A DNA stretch of 61,828 nucleotides. It comes from an uncultured Pedosphaera sp. GTDB lineage: Bacteria; Verrucomicrobiota; Verrucomicrobiia; Limisphaerales; Pedosphaeraceae. The position numbers were made by a program, and so were the translations under genes. The DNA is taken from NCBI GenBank assembly GCA_903918755.1, contig CAIXFN010000087.1, forward strand, positions 1 to 61,828, in the 5' to 3' direction. Below the pieces are notes generated by a model. It did not search any database. It saw nothing but the letters and a program-made list of their open reading frames with translations, and was not told the DNA's origin. This document shows positions 1-10,100 of the stretch, piece after piece; within the stretch, counting starts at the first letter, position 1; every line of letters starts with the position of its first letter.

Positions 1-322
1 TGCGCTCGCCTCGCTACGCTCGCCTTCGCTCCGCCTCACCCCGGAGGGGTGGCGGCGGGGAGAAGAAAGACAAATTACAGAAAGAGTTTTACACCGGCTA
101 CCAAAGCGTGAACTCGATGGATCGAATCCACACTTTTTACTCTTGTAACTCATACGGCACACTGCAATTTTTGTCAAGTTCTTTGTTTGAATATTTTATA
201 AAGCGCGGTCATTATTTTCCTGATTTCGCCATCAGCACTCACCACGCAAGTTTCTCGCAGGAAACATTTTAGGCATATTTTGTAGTTTTTTCAGAAAAAA
301 ATTACAGACTGCGCCCAACCTC

Positions 323-343
323 TCCGGGACGAAACGTCCCGGG
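323..343. repeat. Short perfect hairpin
   Basis: CCGGGACG and CGTCCCGG pair perfectly over eight bases around an AAA loop. No T-tract follows on either strand, so this is not a convincing terminator. It is more likely a REP-like extragenic hairpin. Confidence 0.45.
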
Positions 344-862
344 CAGCTGTCGAACTACCATATTTTCTGAACCTGACACGGTTCGTTGAATTGCCAGAGC
401 GCATGATTCGCCATTTCCGAGTCTCATTATCGGGGGGGGCCGGAAGCACCTGACCACATCAATTTTCCCGAAAAATTCACCGAAATTAAGCCAAAGAACG
501 ATACTCGACGACCTGCCATTCACCTGGCCATCGGGATCAATGTATTTCCAATCGAAACTTCAATGGGCCTTTAGCACCTGCCATGCCACGGGCAGAAAAA
601 GCTCTTTTGCTGGGTTTTTCCGCAATGGATGATCAGGTGGCTCACCCAGCGGCTAAAACGCTCGCAACCATGCCACACGCATGCAATGCATTTGCAATTG
701 CAACATTGCACAAACGGGTATTAACCTGCTTGATCAAACGGGGGGACACCCTCCCTCCAGCTGTTACCTGGGTCGATTATATGCCTCCCCGTGATCAGCG
801 CGGCTTTTCACACGGTTATCCGGGACCTCTATCCCCAACACCAAAGGTGTTGTGCCAGCTAG

Positions 863-899
863 CCCAAGGTCGGCGCGAGGCACGAGCGCCTACCTTGGG
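863..899. repeat. Long hairpin, probable dispersed repeat
   Basis: A 14-base arm (CCCAAGGT, one mismatch, GGCGC) pairs with its complement across a nine-base loop. The surrounding 780-905 reads like the dispersed intergenic repeats that are often mis-called as small proteins in Planctomycetes-Verrucomicrobia genomes; that resemblance is from memory. No gene is supported here. Confidence 0.5.
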
Positions 900-1014
900 T
901 TCCCATCATTAAATTCCGCCAACCCTGAAAGCCTTGGTGGCAAGCTCGTCCCAGTCCCAAAAATAGATTTGCCAACGTCCTCGCCGGTGTCCTGAATCGG
1001 GGCAACCTGGCGAG

Positions 1015-1046
1015 CGACAATTAAAAGTGGCCACTAATAATTGTCG
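1015..1046. repeat. 32-bp near-perfect nested palindrome
   Basis: Outer arms CGACAATTA and TAATTGTCG flank AA, then the perfect palindrome AGTGGCCACT, then AA. Only the two AA pairs break full symmetry. It resembles terminal-repeat words of IS21-type elements, and may be two abutting element ends or a dyad-symmetric protein-binding site. No transposase is nearby. Confidence 0.45.
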
Positions 1047-1357
1047 TTGACCAGCAACCCGCCACCGTGATTCCTTTGCTTAAGGCCCCGTTGGCGAAAA
1101 CCCTATTTGTTTGCCGCCCAACACTTTACCAACCAACTGTGCCTAAAGTCCTCCCGTAGCAAATCAAAGCGCCCCCACTCGTGCTAAAAATGCATGGGGG
1201 CCGATCCCGTTTCGGCTGCCGCCCTGCCGCCTGCCCGGCAACGTCCGGTTTTTGGCCGTCCGGAACCAAGCTTCCGCCCGACCTGCTCTTTGACATATTA
1301 ATACTGCTGCCTGCCTCCGCCCGACCAGCCGGGGCGGGGTCCTGATGATGGTCATCG

Positions 1358-1384
1358 CCGCGCGCCGTCTCAACCGGCGCGCGG
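1358..1384. repeat. GC hairpin
   Basis: CCGCGCGCCG pairs with CGGCGCGCGG over ten perfect bases around a seven-base loop. There is no T-run, so termination is not supported. Confidence 0.4.
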
Positions 1385-1496
1385 CCCTCCGCCCCACCGA
1401 CAGCACGTTCAGCCCACGCCGTTATCGATAAACTCCCATATTCGTACGCTCCCCCGCCCCCGAAAGAGGTGCTACCCCCGCGGCCAAATCCCGCCA

Positions 1497-2312
1497 AGTC
1501 CAGGTTAAACAAACTTAATCCAGTTTCGCGGTCAATCTGCCTGCCGACAGTTTCGGAGTCCCGGCTTTACTGGCCCCCGAAGCTTTTAGCGAAGGGGGCA
1601 GCCGGCCTGCCCAGTGTAGCTTCGAGGGAAACGGGGTCGGGTCGCCCGTGCGCCGCCAGCGATGTCGCCTTTTCGAACACTTAATCCAGTTTCGAGTGGA
1701 TGACGGACGAAATGCTCCATGCCAGCCTCGATCTGCGCTCATTGGCTCCCTTTTGGCGATTTTTGCGCATCCTCGCGGCCAATCCATCTCCGAGCATCCC
1801 CTCCGAGTCCAACCTCCACAAACTTAATCCAGTTTCGAGTTCATTTCAGGCAGAATGCACGTCACCGGCTTCGCTCAGGGTTAATTGCATTTCTATTGTG
1901 GTCTTTGTGCCCTCTCGTGGCCAATCAACCTCCGGCATTTCGCTCGAAGTCCAGGTTCCGGACACTTAATCCAGGTTTGGGTCCACCGGCATTGCCCGAA
2001 GCGCGCCGCTCCCCGGCCCTGTCTCCGTGATAACTGACCTGCAATCCCTTGCGCCCCAAAGCCTTCGCGACCTCCCTGCCCTGCGTAGCTTTCAGCGAAG
2101 CAAGGGTTGCGATCTTCTGTTAATGGTTCCCCTCCCGTTCGAGTCCAGGTTGCGGACACTTAATCCAGTTTCGATCCATCACAGGCAGAATCCACCTCGC
2201 CAACAGTGTTTTCAGTTTAATCAATTCCCCTGTGTGCTCTCTGCCCTCTGTGGTTAATCATTCTCCGGCGCTCCTCCCCGAGTCCAGGTCCCGGACACTT
2301 AATCCAGTTTCG
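1497..2312 (+). repeat. Six-copy direct repeat array
   Basis: The word CTTAATCCAGTTTCG starts at 1514, 1680, 1823, 1965 (one inserted G, slightly diverged), 2159 and 2298. Five copies are preceded by a GAGTCCAGGT-like half, diverged at 1805 and shortened to AGTCCAGG at 1497, and copies 4 to 6 have GGACA between the halves. Core spacings are 166, 143, 142, 194 and 139 bases. Some spacers are related to each other: those after copies 3 and 5 both carry CAGGCAGAAT followed by a CCCTCTSTGG-like word and CTCCGGC. So the duplicated unit is larger than the core. No gene lies between the copies. Confidence 0.75.
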
Positions 2313-2440
2313 CGTCGGCGCCCAGCTTGAAACTGACCGTCAAAGTCCCGGACTCCCCGGATGGCGGCGGGTCTTTTTTACGGCGAATGGACTTGCCAAG
2401 AAGCGTTTGATGGCGTCCGATTTGGGGGTTCCATATCGTT

Positions 2441-4150
2441 ATGATGACGCGCATTTTTCGGGTTTTTGGCTGGCTGATTTTACCGGGGTGTCTGGCGGCG
2501 ACTCCGGATGTCCAGGGGCAGTCAGTCCCGGGAACAGCCCGTCCCCGGGCGGATTACCTGAAAGCCGCGCTTTTGAAAGAGGGCGACGTGGCGCGGGGCG
2601 CCCGTTTGTTCCTGGATGAGGCGCGCCTCGGTTGCACGCGGTGTCATTCCTACGACGGCAAAGGGGGAAAAGCAGCGCCCGATTTGTTCGCCATCGGGGA
2701 CAAGTTTGGCCGGCGGGAGATTATCGAGTCCATCCTCACCCCCTCAGCCACGATCGCGGTGGGTTACAACACCACCACCATCAGCACAAAATCCGGGGCG
2801 GAATATTCGGGCGTCGTGAAAGATGCCACCGCAGAATATGTTGAATTGATCGGGGCCGATGCCCACCGCGACCGGATCGCCGTGGCGGACATCGAGGAAC
2901 GGCACACCAGCGACATCTCGCTGATGCCGGAGGATTTGCAGGCGGGCTTGTCCCTCACGGAATTCACGGACCTGGTGGAATACCTGGTGAGTCGGAAGGT
3001 GCCGGCCAGCACCGATCTGGTGGAGCACGGCATGCCCGCGACCATTCCCCCGCTCAAGCAGCCCATTGGCTTGCGCCCCCTGCTGGCCGAAAGCAACCGC
3101 TTCAATCACCCCGTCTGGTTCGGCCGCGTGCCCGGAACACCCCGTTCCTACCTGGTGGCCGAGCATGAAACCGGGCGGATCTGGTGGTTGGAAAAGCGCG
3201 CGGACGGCGAAACCAAAACCGTGTTTGCGGAACTGGGACCGCTGGGAAAAGGTACCCACGGATTCATCGGCATGGTGCTGCATCCGCAATTCACGGAAAA
3301 TCACAAATATTACACGTCGCAGCACGAGGTGGAGAAAGGCAGGTTCGCCACCGTCATCCGCGAGCGGGAGGCCACGGCAGATAACTTCCGGGATTCCGGG
3401 AAGCCACCGCGCCAGATCCTGAAGGTGGACGGGCTCTCCAACGGCGATCACGGCGGCGAAATGGTGTTCGGCCCGGATGGCTATATGTATGTGGGCATGG
3501 GAGACAGCGGGCCGGGGGAGGATCCGCAAGGCAACGGGCAAAACCTGGGGCTCCTGCTGGGAAAAATGCTCCGCCTGGATGTGGATCACCCCGGAGCGGA
3601 CCGCCCCTATGGAATTCCGGCCAACAATCCGTTTGTGGGAAAAGCCGGCGCCCAGCCCGAGATTTGGGCGTATGGATTGCGCGTGCCCTGGCGGCTCAGC
3701 TTTGACCCGGTGACCCAGGAACTGTGGACCGGCGACGTGGGGCAGGACCGGTACGAGGAAGTGGACATCGTGCGTCCTGGCGAAAACTACGGCTGGAACG
3801 TTTACGAAGGCTTTGAGCGCTTCTCCAACCGCTACCACCAGGAGGGCGCGACCTACGTGCCCCCGGTTTTCGCCTATAACCGCCGGTACGGCATCTGCGT
3901 CACGGGTGGCTTTGTCTATCGCGCTGATCCGCAATCGCCCTTTTACGGGGTTTACGTTTTCGGCGACTATCAATCAAAGCACATTTTCGGTTTGACCCAG
4001 GAGAATCGAAAACTGAAAACCGTCCGGGAACTGGCGATTGCGCCCGAGGCTTTTGCCGCGTTTGCGACGGACGAAGCTGGCGCCCTCTATCTGGTCGGAT
4101 ATGAAGGGATGATCTATCAACTTGACTTCTCCGGCACCCGTTTTGAGTGA
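2441..4150 (+). CDS. Cytochrome c / PQQ-type sugar dehydrogenase fusion
   Basis: An exported 569-residue redox protein. Residues 1-27 look like a signal peptide. A small cytochrome c domain follows, with heme motif CTRCH at 65-69 and Met162 as a possible axial ligand. From about 215 a six-bladed GSDH-type propeller (soluble aldose sugar dehydrogenase family) carries the family words GPDGYMYVGMGDSG, NGQNLGLLLGKMLRLDVDH, EIWAYGLRVPWRLSFDP and DVGQDRYEEVD. Family knowledge: such propellers oxidise sugars or alcohols with PQQ and pass electrons to cytochrome c, so the fusion would be self-contained electron transfer in the periplasm. The next gene is a paralog 40 bases downstream. Start at the first of two adjacent ATG codons; 2444 is equally possible. 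The substrate is unknown. Confidence 0.88.
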   Translation: MMTRIFRVFGWLILPGCLAATPDVQGQSVPGTARPRADYLKAALLKEGDVARGARLFLDEARLGCTRCHSYDGKGGKAAPDLFAIGDKFGRREIIESILTPSATIAVGYNTTTISTKSGAEYSGVVKDATAEYVELIGADAHRDRIAVADIEERHTSDISLMPEDLQAGLSLTEFTDLVEYLVSRKVPASTDLVEHGMPATIPPLKQPIGLRPLLAESNRFNHPVWFGRVPGTPRSYLVAEHETGRIWWLEKRADGETKTVFAELGPLGKGTHGFIGMVLHPQFTENHKYYTSQHEVEKGRFATVIREREATADNFRDSGKPPRQILKVDGLSNGDHGGEMVFGPDGYMYVGMGDSGPGEDPQGNGQNLGLLLGKMLRLDVDHPGADRPYGIPANNPFVGKAGAQPEIWAYGLRVPWRLSFDPVTQELWTGDVGQDRYEEVDIVRPGENYGWNVYEGFERFSNRYHQEGATYVPPVFAYNRRYGICVTGGFVYRADPQSPFYGVYVFGDYQSKHIFGLTQENRKLKTVRELAIAPEAFAAFATDEAGALYLVGYEGMIYQLDFSGTRFE

Positions 4151-4190
4151 GCGAGGCGCCGGTCGCACCAAATCCTGAATGCGCGCAAGC

Positions 4191-5882
4191 ATGACTCAAA
4201 ACCTATCGCGGTGGTCCCTCACGCTGCTGGCCTGCGCCCTCGCGTTAACGCCGGCGGCGGCCCAAAGACCGCCCGCGCGGGCCGAGTATTTGCGAGTGGC
4301 GCTTCTCCAGCAAGGTGACCCCAACCGGGGTAGCCAGGTGTTCGCCGACGAACGCCGGTTGGGTTGCACCCGCTGTCATACCATCGACGGCCAAGGCGGC
4401 AAAGCGGGACCCGACCTCGCCGCGGTGGGGGATAAATTCGGACGCCGGGAAATCATCGAAGCCATCCTCACGCCCTCCGCCACGATTGCCGTGGGCTACA
4501 GCACCACCACGATCACCACCCGCGCCGGGGAAGAGTTTTCCGGGGTCGTCAAGGATGCCACGGACGCCTATGTGGAATTGGTCGGGGTGGACGCGCAGCG
4601 GAAGCGCATCGCCACGCGGGACATTGCGGACCGGCGCACGAGCGAGATTTCCCTGATGCCGGAGGATTTGCAGGCGGGACTTTCACCGGCGGAATTCACT
4701 GATCTGGTGGAGTACCTGGTCAGCCGGAAAGTGCCAGCCAGCGCGGATCTGACGGCGCACGGCATGCCCGCGACCATTCCTGCCCTCGCGCGGCCGATTG
4801 CCTTGCGGCCGTTCCTCGCCGAAAGCAACCGATTTGCCCATCCGATCTGGTTCGGCCCGGTGCCGGGAAGTACCAACGCTTTTTTCGTGGTGGAACATGA
4901 AACCGGAATCATCTGGCGACTGGAAAAGGGACCCACGGGCGAACGAAAAACCCGGTTTGCGGAATTGGGCGTTTACACCAAGGGAACCCGTGGGCTGATC
5001 GGGATGGTCACGCATCCAAGATTTCAGGAAAACCGGAAGTATTACTCCGCGCAGCATGGGGTCGAGGCGGGCCATTTTGCCACAACTATTTGGGAGCGGG
5101 AAGCCGCTGCGGAGGGCACGCATGACTCGGGGCAACCGGCCCGCCGCATCCTGAAACTGGACGCGGTTACCGATGTCCATTACGGCGGCGGGCTGGCCTT
5201 TGGACCGGATGGCTACCTCTATATCGGGATGGGGGACACCGGCCCGCAGGAGGATCCGCGCGGCAATGGTCAAAACCTGGGCCTGCCGTTGGGAAAGATG
5301 CTGCGCATTGATGTGGATCATCCGGAGGCCGACCGGGCTTACCGGATTCCGCAGGATAATCCGTTCGTCGGTCAACCGGGGGTCCGCCCGGAGATTTGGG
5401 CGTACGGGTTCCGCGAGCCCTGGCGGTTTAGTTTCGATCCGCTGACCCAGGACCTGTGGGTGGGCGATGTGGGGCAGGATCGGTATGAGGAGGTGGATAT
5501 CGTCCGTCGTGGGGAGAATTTTGGTTGGAATGTGTATGAAGGATTTGAGCGGTTTTCGAACCGGTACCGCCGCGAAGGCGTGAGCTACGTGCCCCCCGTA
5601 TTCGCTTACAACCGCCGCTACGGTCCTTCGGTCACCGGCGGCTTCGTTTATCGTGGCGATCCCTCCTCCACCTTTTACGGTGTTTACATCTTCGGGGATT
5701 ACCAATCCAAACGCGTCTTTGGTCTCACGCAGGAAAATCGGTTGCTGCAGCAGGTTCGCCAATTGGGCACCGCGCCGGAAACCTTTGCGGCCTTCGGGAC
5801 CGACGAAACCGGCGGCCTTTACCTCGTGGGCTACGAGGGGATGATTTACACGCTGGATTTTACGGGGACGCGGTTTGAATGA
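4191..5882 (+). CDS. Cytochrome c / PQQ-type sugar dehydrogenase fusion, paralog
   Basis: A tandem paralog of the preceding gene with the same architecture (563 residues). It has a clear signal peptide ending near AAAQ, a heme motif CTRCH at 59-63, and a GSDH propeller from about 205 with PDGYLYIGMGDTG and EIWAYGFREPWRFSFDP. Long stretches are identical to the paralog, including SLMPEDLQAGLS and the ending GTRFE. The start at 4191 is chosen because it begins the signal peptide; an in-frame ATG lies at 4179. The two genes are probably co-transcribed. Differences cluster in the propeller faces, so substrate specificity may have diverged. The 3' end overlaps the convergent hydrolase gene by 23 bases. 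Confidence 0.87.
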   Translation: MTQNLSRWSLTLLACALALTPAAAQRPPARAEYLRVALLQQGDPNRGSQVFADERRLGCTRCHTIDGQGGKAGPDLAAVGDKFGRREIIEAILTPSATIAVGYSTTTITTRAGEEFSGVVKDATDAYVELVGVDAQRKRIATRDIADRRTSEISLMPEDLQAGLSPAEFTDLVEYLVSRKVPASADLTAHGMPATIPALARPIALRPFLAESNRFAHPIWFGPVPGSTNAFFVVEHETGIIWRLEKGPTGERKTRFAELGVYTKGTRGLIGMVTHPRFQENRKYYSAQHGVEAGHFATTIWEREAAAEGTHDSGQPARRILKLDAVTDVHYGGGLAFGPDGYLYIGMGDTGPQEDPRGNGQNLGLPLGKMLRIDVDHPEADRAYRIPQDNPFVGQPGVRPEIWAYGFREPWRFSFDPLTQDLWVGDVGQDRYEEVDIVRRGENFGWNVYEGFERFSNRYRREGVSYVPPVFAYNRRYGPSVTGGFVYRGDPSSTFYGVYIFGDYQSKRVFGLTQENRLLQQVRQLGTAPETFAAFGTDETGGLYLVGYEGMIYTLDFTGTRFE

Positions 5883-6888
5883 CCGGCGCCGCCAGCCATT
5901 GCAAAACCGGCGGGACGAGCTCGGTGAAAAAATAAGTAACGGCCTCGTGGGTGGCGTCCGGCACTTCGATCAACTGGCTGCCCGGACCGGCGAGCGCGGC
6001 CAGCTGACGCACCTCCGCCAGCGGTGTGACCCGGTCGGCCGTGCCGGCGGCAAACAACGCGCTGACGGATCCCCGTTGGACCACGGTCGTGGTATCCAAC
6101 TCGGCCTGATTCGTATGGAGAATCGCCGGGAGTTGCCGTAAACCGGCGCGGATCAATGCATCCGGCACCCAGGCGGCGTAATCATGGCTGATATTAATCA
6201 CGGAGTTGGACAAATTCGCATAGGGCGCGATGGCCACCACCGGGCCCAGGCGAGGTTCCGTCGTTTTCCAGCGCAAGGCGAGCGCCGCCCCGTAGGATTC
6301 GCCCACCGCGGCCACCGGCAGCACCAGTTTCCGGTCGCTCGCCAGCCGGTCCAGCAACTGGCTCAAGTCGGTGGTTTCCCGCAGTCCAAAATAAATCTGC
6401 CGGCCGGTGGAGCGACCATGACCGCGCAGGTCCACCAGGACGCATTGCCATCCCTCCTGCGCGAGGCGCAAGGCCCAGGGCGCCATCGCAAACTGGCTGA
6501 CCCCCCAGCCGTGCAGCAGGACCACCGTTCCGCGCGGGGCATGCGTCCATTGATTGGTGGGCGCCGGCACGTCCGCATGAAACGTGAAATCATACTGGCG
6601 GACACCCTGCGCCAGCCAGTTCGTGGAAGCCACCGTGAGCCCATAATCCCCCGGCGGTACGACCCGGTACCGCAGGCGGGCGGCGGGCGGCCCCACAGTG
6701 ACAAAACGGGCGGGAAAGTTGGTGAGGAATTTGACGTCAAACCCGAGCACCACGCGGGCTTCCGGCGCAAACCAGGTGGGGTAGGTGTTGGGCGCCTGGG
6801 CCAATCGGTGCGCCAGGAAAGTCCCGCAACCAGAACTGCCCAGAAGCAGGGCGGCCAGGGACACCCAGATGGAAAATCGTGCAGCCAT
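5860..6888 (-). CDS. Lipoprotein alpha/beta hydrolase
   Basis: 342 residues starting at the ATG that begins a lipoprotein signal (LLGSSGC, Cys21), so it is probably anchored in a membrane. A small N-terminal beta domain precedes an alpha/beta hydrolase fold with HGWG at 126-129 (oxyanion loop), nucleophile elbow GESYG with Ser198, likely Asp285 in GTADRVTP and His314 in DATHEA. It resembles the serine aminopeptidase S33/BAAT-like hydrolases; the substrate is unknown. The open frame extends upstream to 7080, but that part has no domain and precedes the signal peptide. It converges on and overlaps the sugar dehydrogenase gene by 23 bases. Confidence 0.8.
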   Translation of the reverse strand: MAARFSIWVSLAALLLGSSGCGTFLAHRLAQAPNTYPTWFAPEARVVLGFDVKFLTNFPARFVTVGPPAARLRYRVVPPGDYGLTVASTNWLAQGVRQYDFTFHADVPAPTNQWTHAPRGTVVLLHGWGVSQFAMAPWALRLAQEGWQCVLVDLRGHGRSTGRQIYFGLRETTDLSQLLDRLASDRKLVLPVAAVGESYGAALALRWKTTEPRLGPVVAIAPYANLSNSVINISHDYAAWVPDALIRAGLRQLPAILHTNQAELDTTTVVQRGSVSALFAAGTADRVTPLAEVRQLAALAGPGSQLIEVPDATHEAVTYFFTELVPPVLQWLAAPVIQTASP

Positions 6889-7130
6889 TAGCGGGAGAAA
6901 ACCACGCAAGCTACCCCGAAGTGGGCGCCGGAGTGCAACGGATTGGGGCACGGAAACAGCATCGATATTCAGATTGGGGACTGCGTTGACAACCGGCAAT
7001 GCAAAAATGGCCCGCATCAGTTGTCCCAGTCCCACCGGAACGGCGGAAACTTCAAAACCGGCCGAACCAAAAAGTGACAAAAGGACAGTTCCCCTTTTTC
7101 CGCGGGGAGGTTAAGGTGGGCGATTCTGGT

Positions 7131-10100
7131 ATGGCTGACGCCCGCATGGATGAAATTCAAGCGTTGCTGCCGCAAGGGATGCTGCCCGACTGGGTGCGTC
7201 TCGGTTCGCGGCTCGTGCGGCTTTTGCGGGATCAACACCACCCGGCCTCGCACGACGCCATCCTCGACCGGTTGCTCGCGCAGGCGCGGGAATCCGTGGC
7301 CTGGCGCCAGCGGCGTCTCGCGGAGCTGCCCCCAATAACCTACCCTCCCGATCTGCCGATCACCGCGCGGAAGGACGACATCGTGGCGGCCATCCGGGCC
7401 AATCAGGTGGTGATCATCGCCGGGGAAACGGGTTCGGGGAAAACCACCCAATTGCCCAAGATGTGCCTGGAGGCGGGCCTGGGAATTGCCGCGGCGATCG
7501 GCTGCACCCAGCCGCGCCGGGTCGCCGCCCTGTCCATTTCCCAGCGCATTGCGGAGGAATTGAACGTCGGCTGGGGACGTGGCGTCGGCTGCAAGATCCG
7601 GTTCGACGATCGGTCCAGCCGGGAGACCTACATCAAATTGATGACCGACGGCATCCTTCTGGCGGAGACGCAGGGCGATCCGCTGTTATCCGAATACAAC
7701 GCCATTATCATCGATGAGGCGCATGAACGCAGCCTCAACATCGATTTCCTGCTGGGTTACCTGAAGGGATTGCTGGAGAAGCGGCGCGATCTGAAATTGA
7801 TCGTGACCTCGGCCACGATCGACACCGAAGCCTTTTCCCGGGCGTTCAACAACGCCCCGATCATTGAAGTCTCCGGCCGGCTGTTTCCCGTGGAAGTAAT
7901 TTACGCGCCGTATGATTCGCAATCCGAGGAAAACGGGGACATTACTTATATCGAAGCCGCGGTGCGCGCGGCGGAGACCGCGCTGTGCGAACCGGGCGAC
8001 GGCGATGTGCTCATTTTCATGCCGGGCGAGCGGGACATCCGGGAAACGAGTGATTTGTTGGAAGGACGTTTCGGCCGGGAGGCGGAAATCATTCCCCTGT
8101 TTGGGCGGCTGAGCGCCGGCGACCAGCAGCGGGTGTTCTCGCCCTCCGCGCGGCGGAAGCTGATCGTGGCAACGAACATCGCAGAGACCTCCCTGACGAT
8201 TCCCGGCATCCGCTATGTGATTGATTCCGGACTCGCGCGCCTGAGCCGATACAATCCCCGCACCCGCACCCGGCGGCTGCCGGTGGAACCCATTTCCCAG
8301 AGCAGCGCCAACCAGCGCAAGGGCCGAAGCGGGCGGGTGCGCAACGGCATCTGCATCCGCCTTTACTCCGAGGAGGATTTTGCGGAACGACCGGCCTTCA
8401 CCCAGCCGGAAATCCAACGGGCCAACCTGGCGGAAGTGATTCTGCGGATGAAGGCATTCCGGCTTGGGGAAATCGAAACTTTTCCCTTCCTGAACCCGCC
8501 CCCGCCCGCGGCCATTTCCGGCGGCTACACGCTGCTGCGGGAACTGGGCGCGCTGGACGAGAAGCAAGAACTGACGGACCTGGGGCGGGACCTGGCGCGG
8601 CTGCCGATTGATCCTACGCTGGGCCGGATGCTGCTGCAATCCCAGCAGGAGCATGCAACCCGCGAATTGCTGATCATCGCCGCCGGCCTGAGCATCCAGG
8701 ACCCTCGCGAGCGCCCGCTGGACCAGAAGGAGGCGGCCGCGGCGGCCCACAAACGATTCACCGACCCGCGCTCGGATTTTCTCACGCTGTTAAATGTGTG
8801 GAACGCCGTGCACGACCAATGGGAGGCGTTGCGCACCCAGGGGCAACGCCGCAAGTTCTGCAAGGCGCACTTCCTGTCCTATCTGCGGTTGCGCGAATGG
8901 CAGGATTTGCACGCGCAACTGCACGGCGCGCTGGAAAATCTGGGCAATCTGCGGTTGAACGAAAGCAACGCCGCCTACGAAGCCATCCACCGCTCCATCC
9001 TCACGGGCCTGCTGGGCCACGTGGCCACCCGGACGGAGAAGAATGTTTACAAAGGCGCCGGCAACCGCGAGTTGAACGTCTTTCCCGGCTCCGCTCTTTA
9101 CGAGCGCGGCGAAAAGCCGAAGCCGGGCCGGGCGCGCCACCCGCAAAAGAGCGCCCCGGCGCCCGCCGGCAACCAACCCGCCTGGGTGGTGGCCGGGGAA
9201 ATCGTCGAAACCTCGCAATTGTTTGCCCGGACGCTGGCGGGCATCGAACCCGAATGGATCGTGCAACTGGCGCCGCATTTCTGCCAGTTCACCCACCAGA
9301 ATCCCCGGTGGAGCGTCACCGCCGGCAAAGTCCTGGTGGACGAACGCGTGACCCTCTACGGGTTGGAGGTGTTCCGCCGCGCCGTGGCTTACGGCAATAT
9401 CAATGCCACCGATGCCACGGCGATTTTCATCCGCTCCGCCCTGGTGGAGGAGGACCTGCTGCCCGAACCGCCCCGCGGACGCCACGACGACGATGACCTG
9501 CGACCGGAACCGGAACCCGCCAAGTTGCCCGCCCGCTATGCCTTCGTCGAACACAACCGCCAGGTGCGGCACAAGATCGCCACCTGGCAAACCCGGGCGC
9601 GGCGCCACGATTTTGGCAACCTGGATGAAGCCATGTTCGCCTATTACAGTCGGCACCTCACACAAGTCTCCTCGATCCAGGAACTCAACCGGGCGTTGGG
9701 AGAAAAAACCGTCCCGGATTTCCTGCATGCCACCGAGGCGGAACTGACCGGCGGGATCGACCTAAGCTACGACGCGGAGGCGTTTCCCGACGCCGCGCAC
9801 CTGGGCGGGCAACCGGTGCCCCTCTCATACGCCTACGCCCCCGGTGAGGAACGAGACGGCGTGACCATCGAGTTGGCTTTGGGACTGGCCCAAACGCTCC
9901 CGGCCGCGGCGGTGGAATGGGCGGTGCCGGGATTGCGGGAGGCCCAGATTGCGGAACTACTGCGGGCTCTACCCAAAGCGCTCCGCCGCGATTTGATGCC
10001 CTTTCCGCCCAAGGTCACGGAAATTGCCCGGGATTTGCGACCGACCGGCCAATCGTTGCTTCAGGATCTGGCCCGCTTCATCCGGGAACGCTACGGCGTG

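Larger units (their letters stand above)
1..2440. other. Gene-free stretch with repeats and hairpins
   Basis: No convincing protein gene or tRNA is visible here. Open frames on both strands have the odd composition of translated repeats and no recognisable domain. The first 60 bases are low-complexity, built on CGCTCGCC-like words. The stretch then holds several strong hairpins and, from about 1497, six copies of a direct repeat, all listed separately. AT-rich sequence at about 100-300 differs from the surrounding coding DNA. The region ends at the cytochrome c/PQQ gene pair. It may be an accumulation site for dispersed repeats or a graveyard of mobile-element ends. Confidence 0.6.

Noticed and set aside
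583-912. 110-codon ORF in the gene-free region
   Set aside because: It runs through a hairpin repeat, has no domain and reads like a translated repeat.
1126-1512. Minus-strand ORF rich in Gly and Arg
   Set aside because: Low-complexity composition, overlaps a GC hairpin and the first direct repeat; no homologous pattern.
1497-2312. CRISPR array or integron attC cassettes
   Set aside because: Spacers are 124-179 bases and uneven, some are related to each other, there are no cas or integrase genes, and the repeats lack the attC core pairs.
2744-3973. 409-codon minus-strand ORF
   Set aside because: Antisense shadow of the first cytochrome c/PQQ gene, caused by GC-rich third positions.
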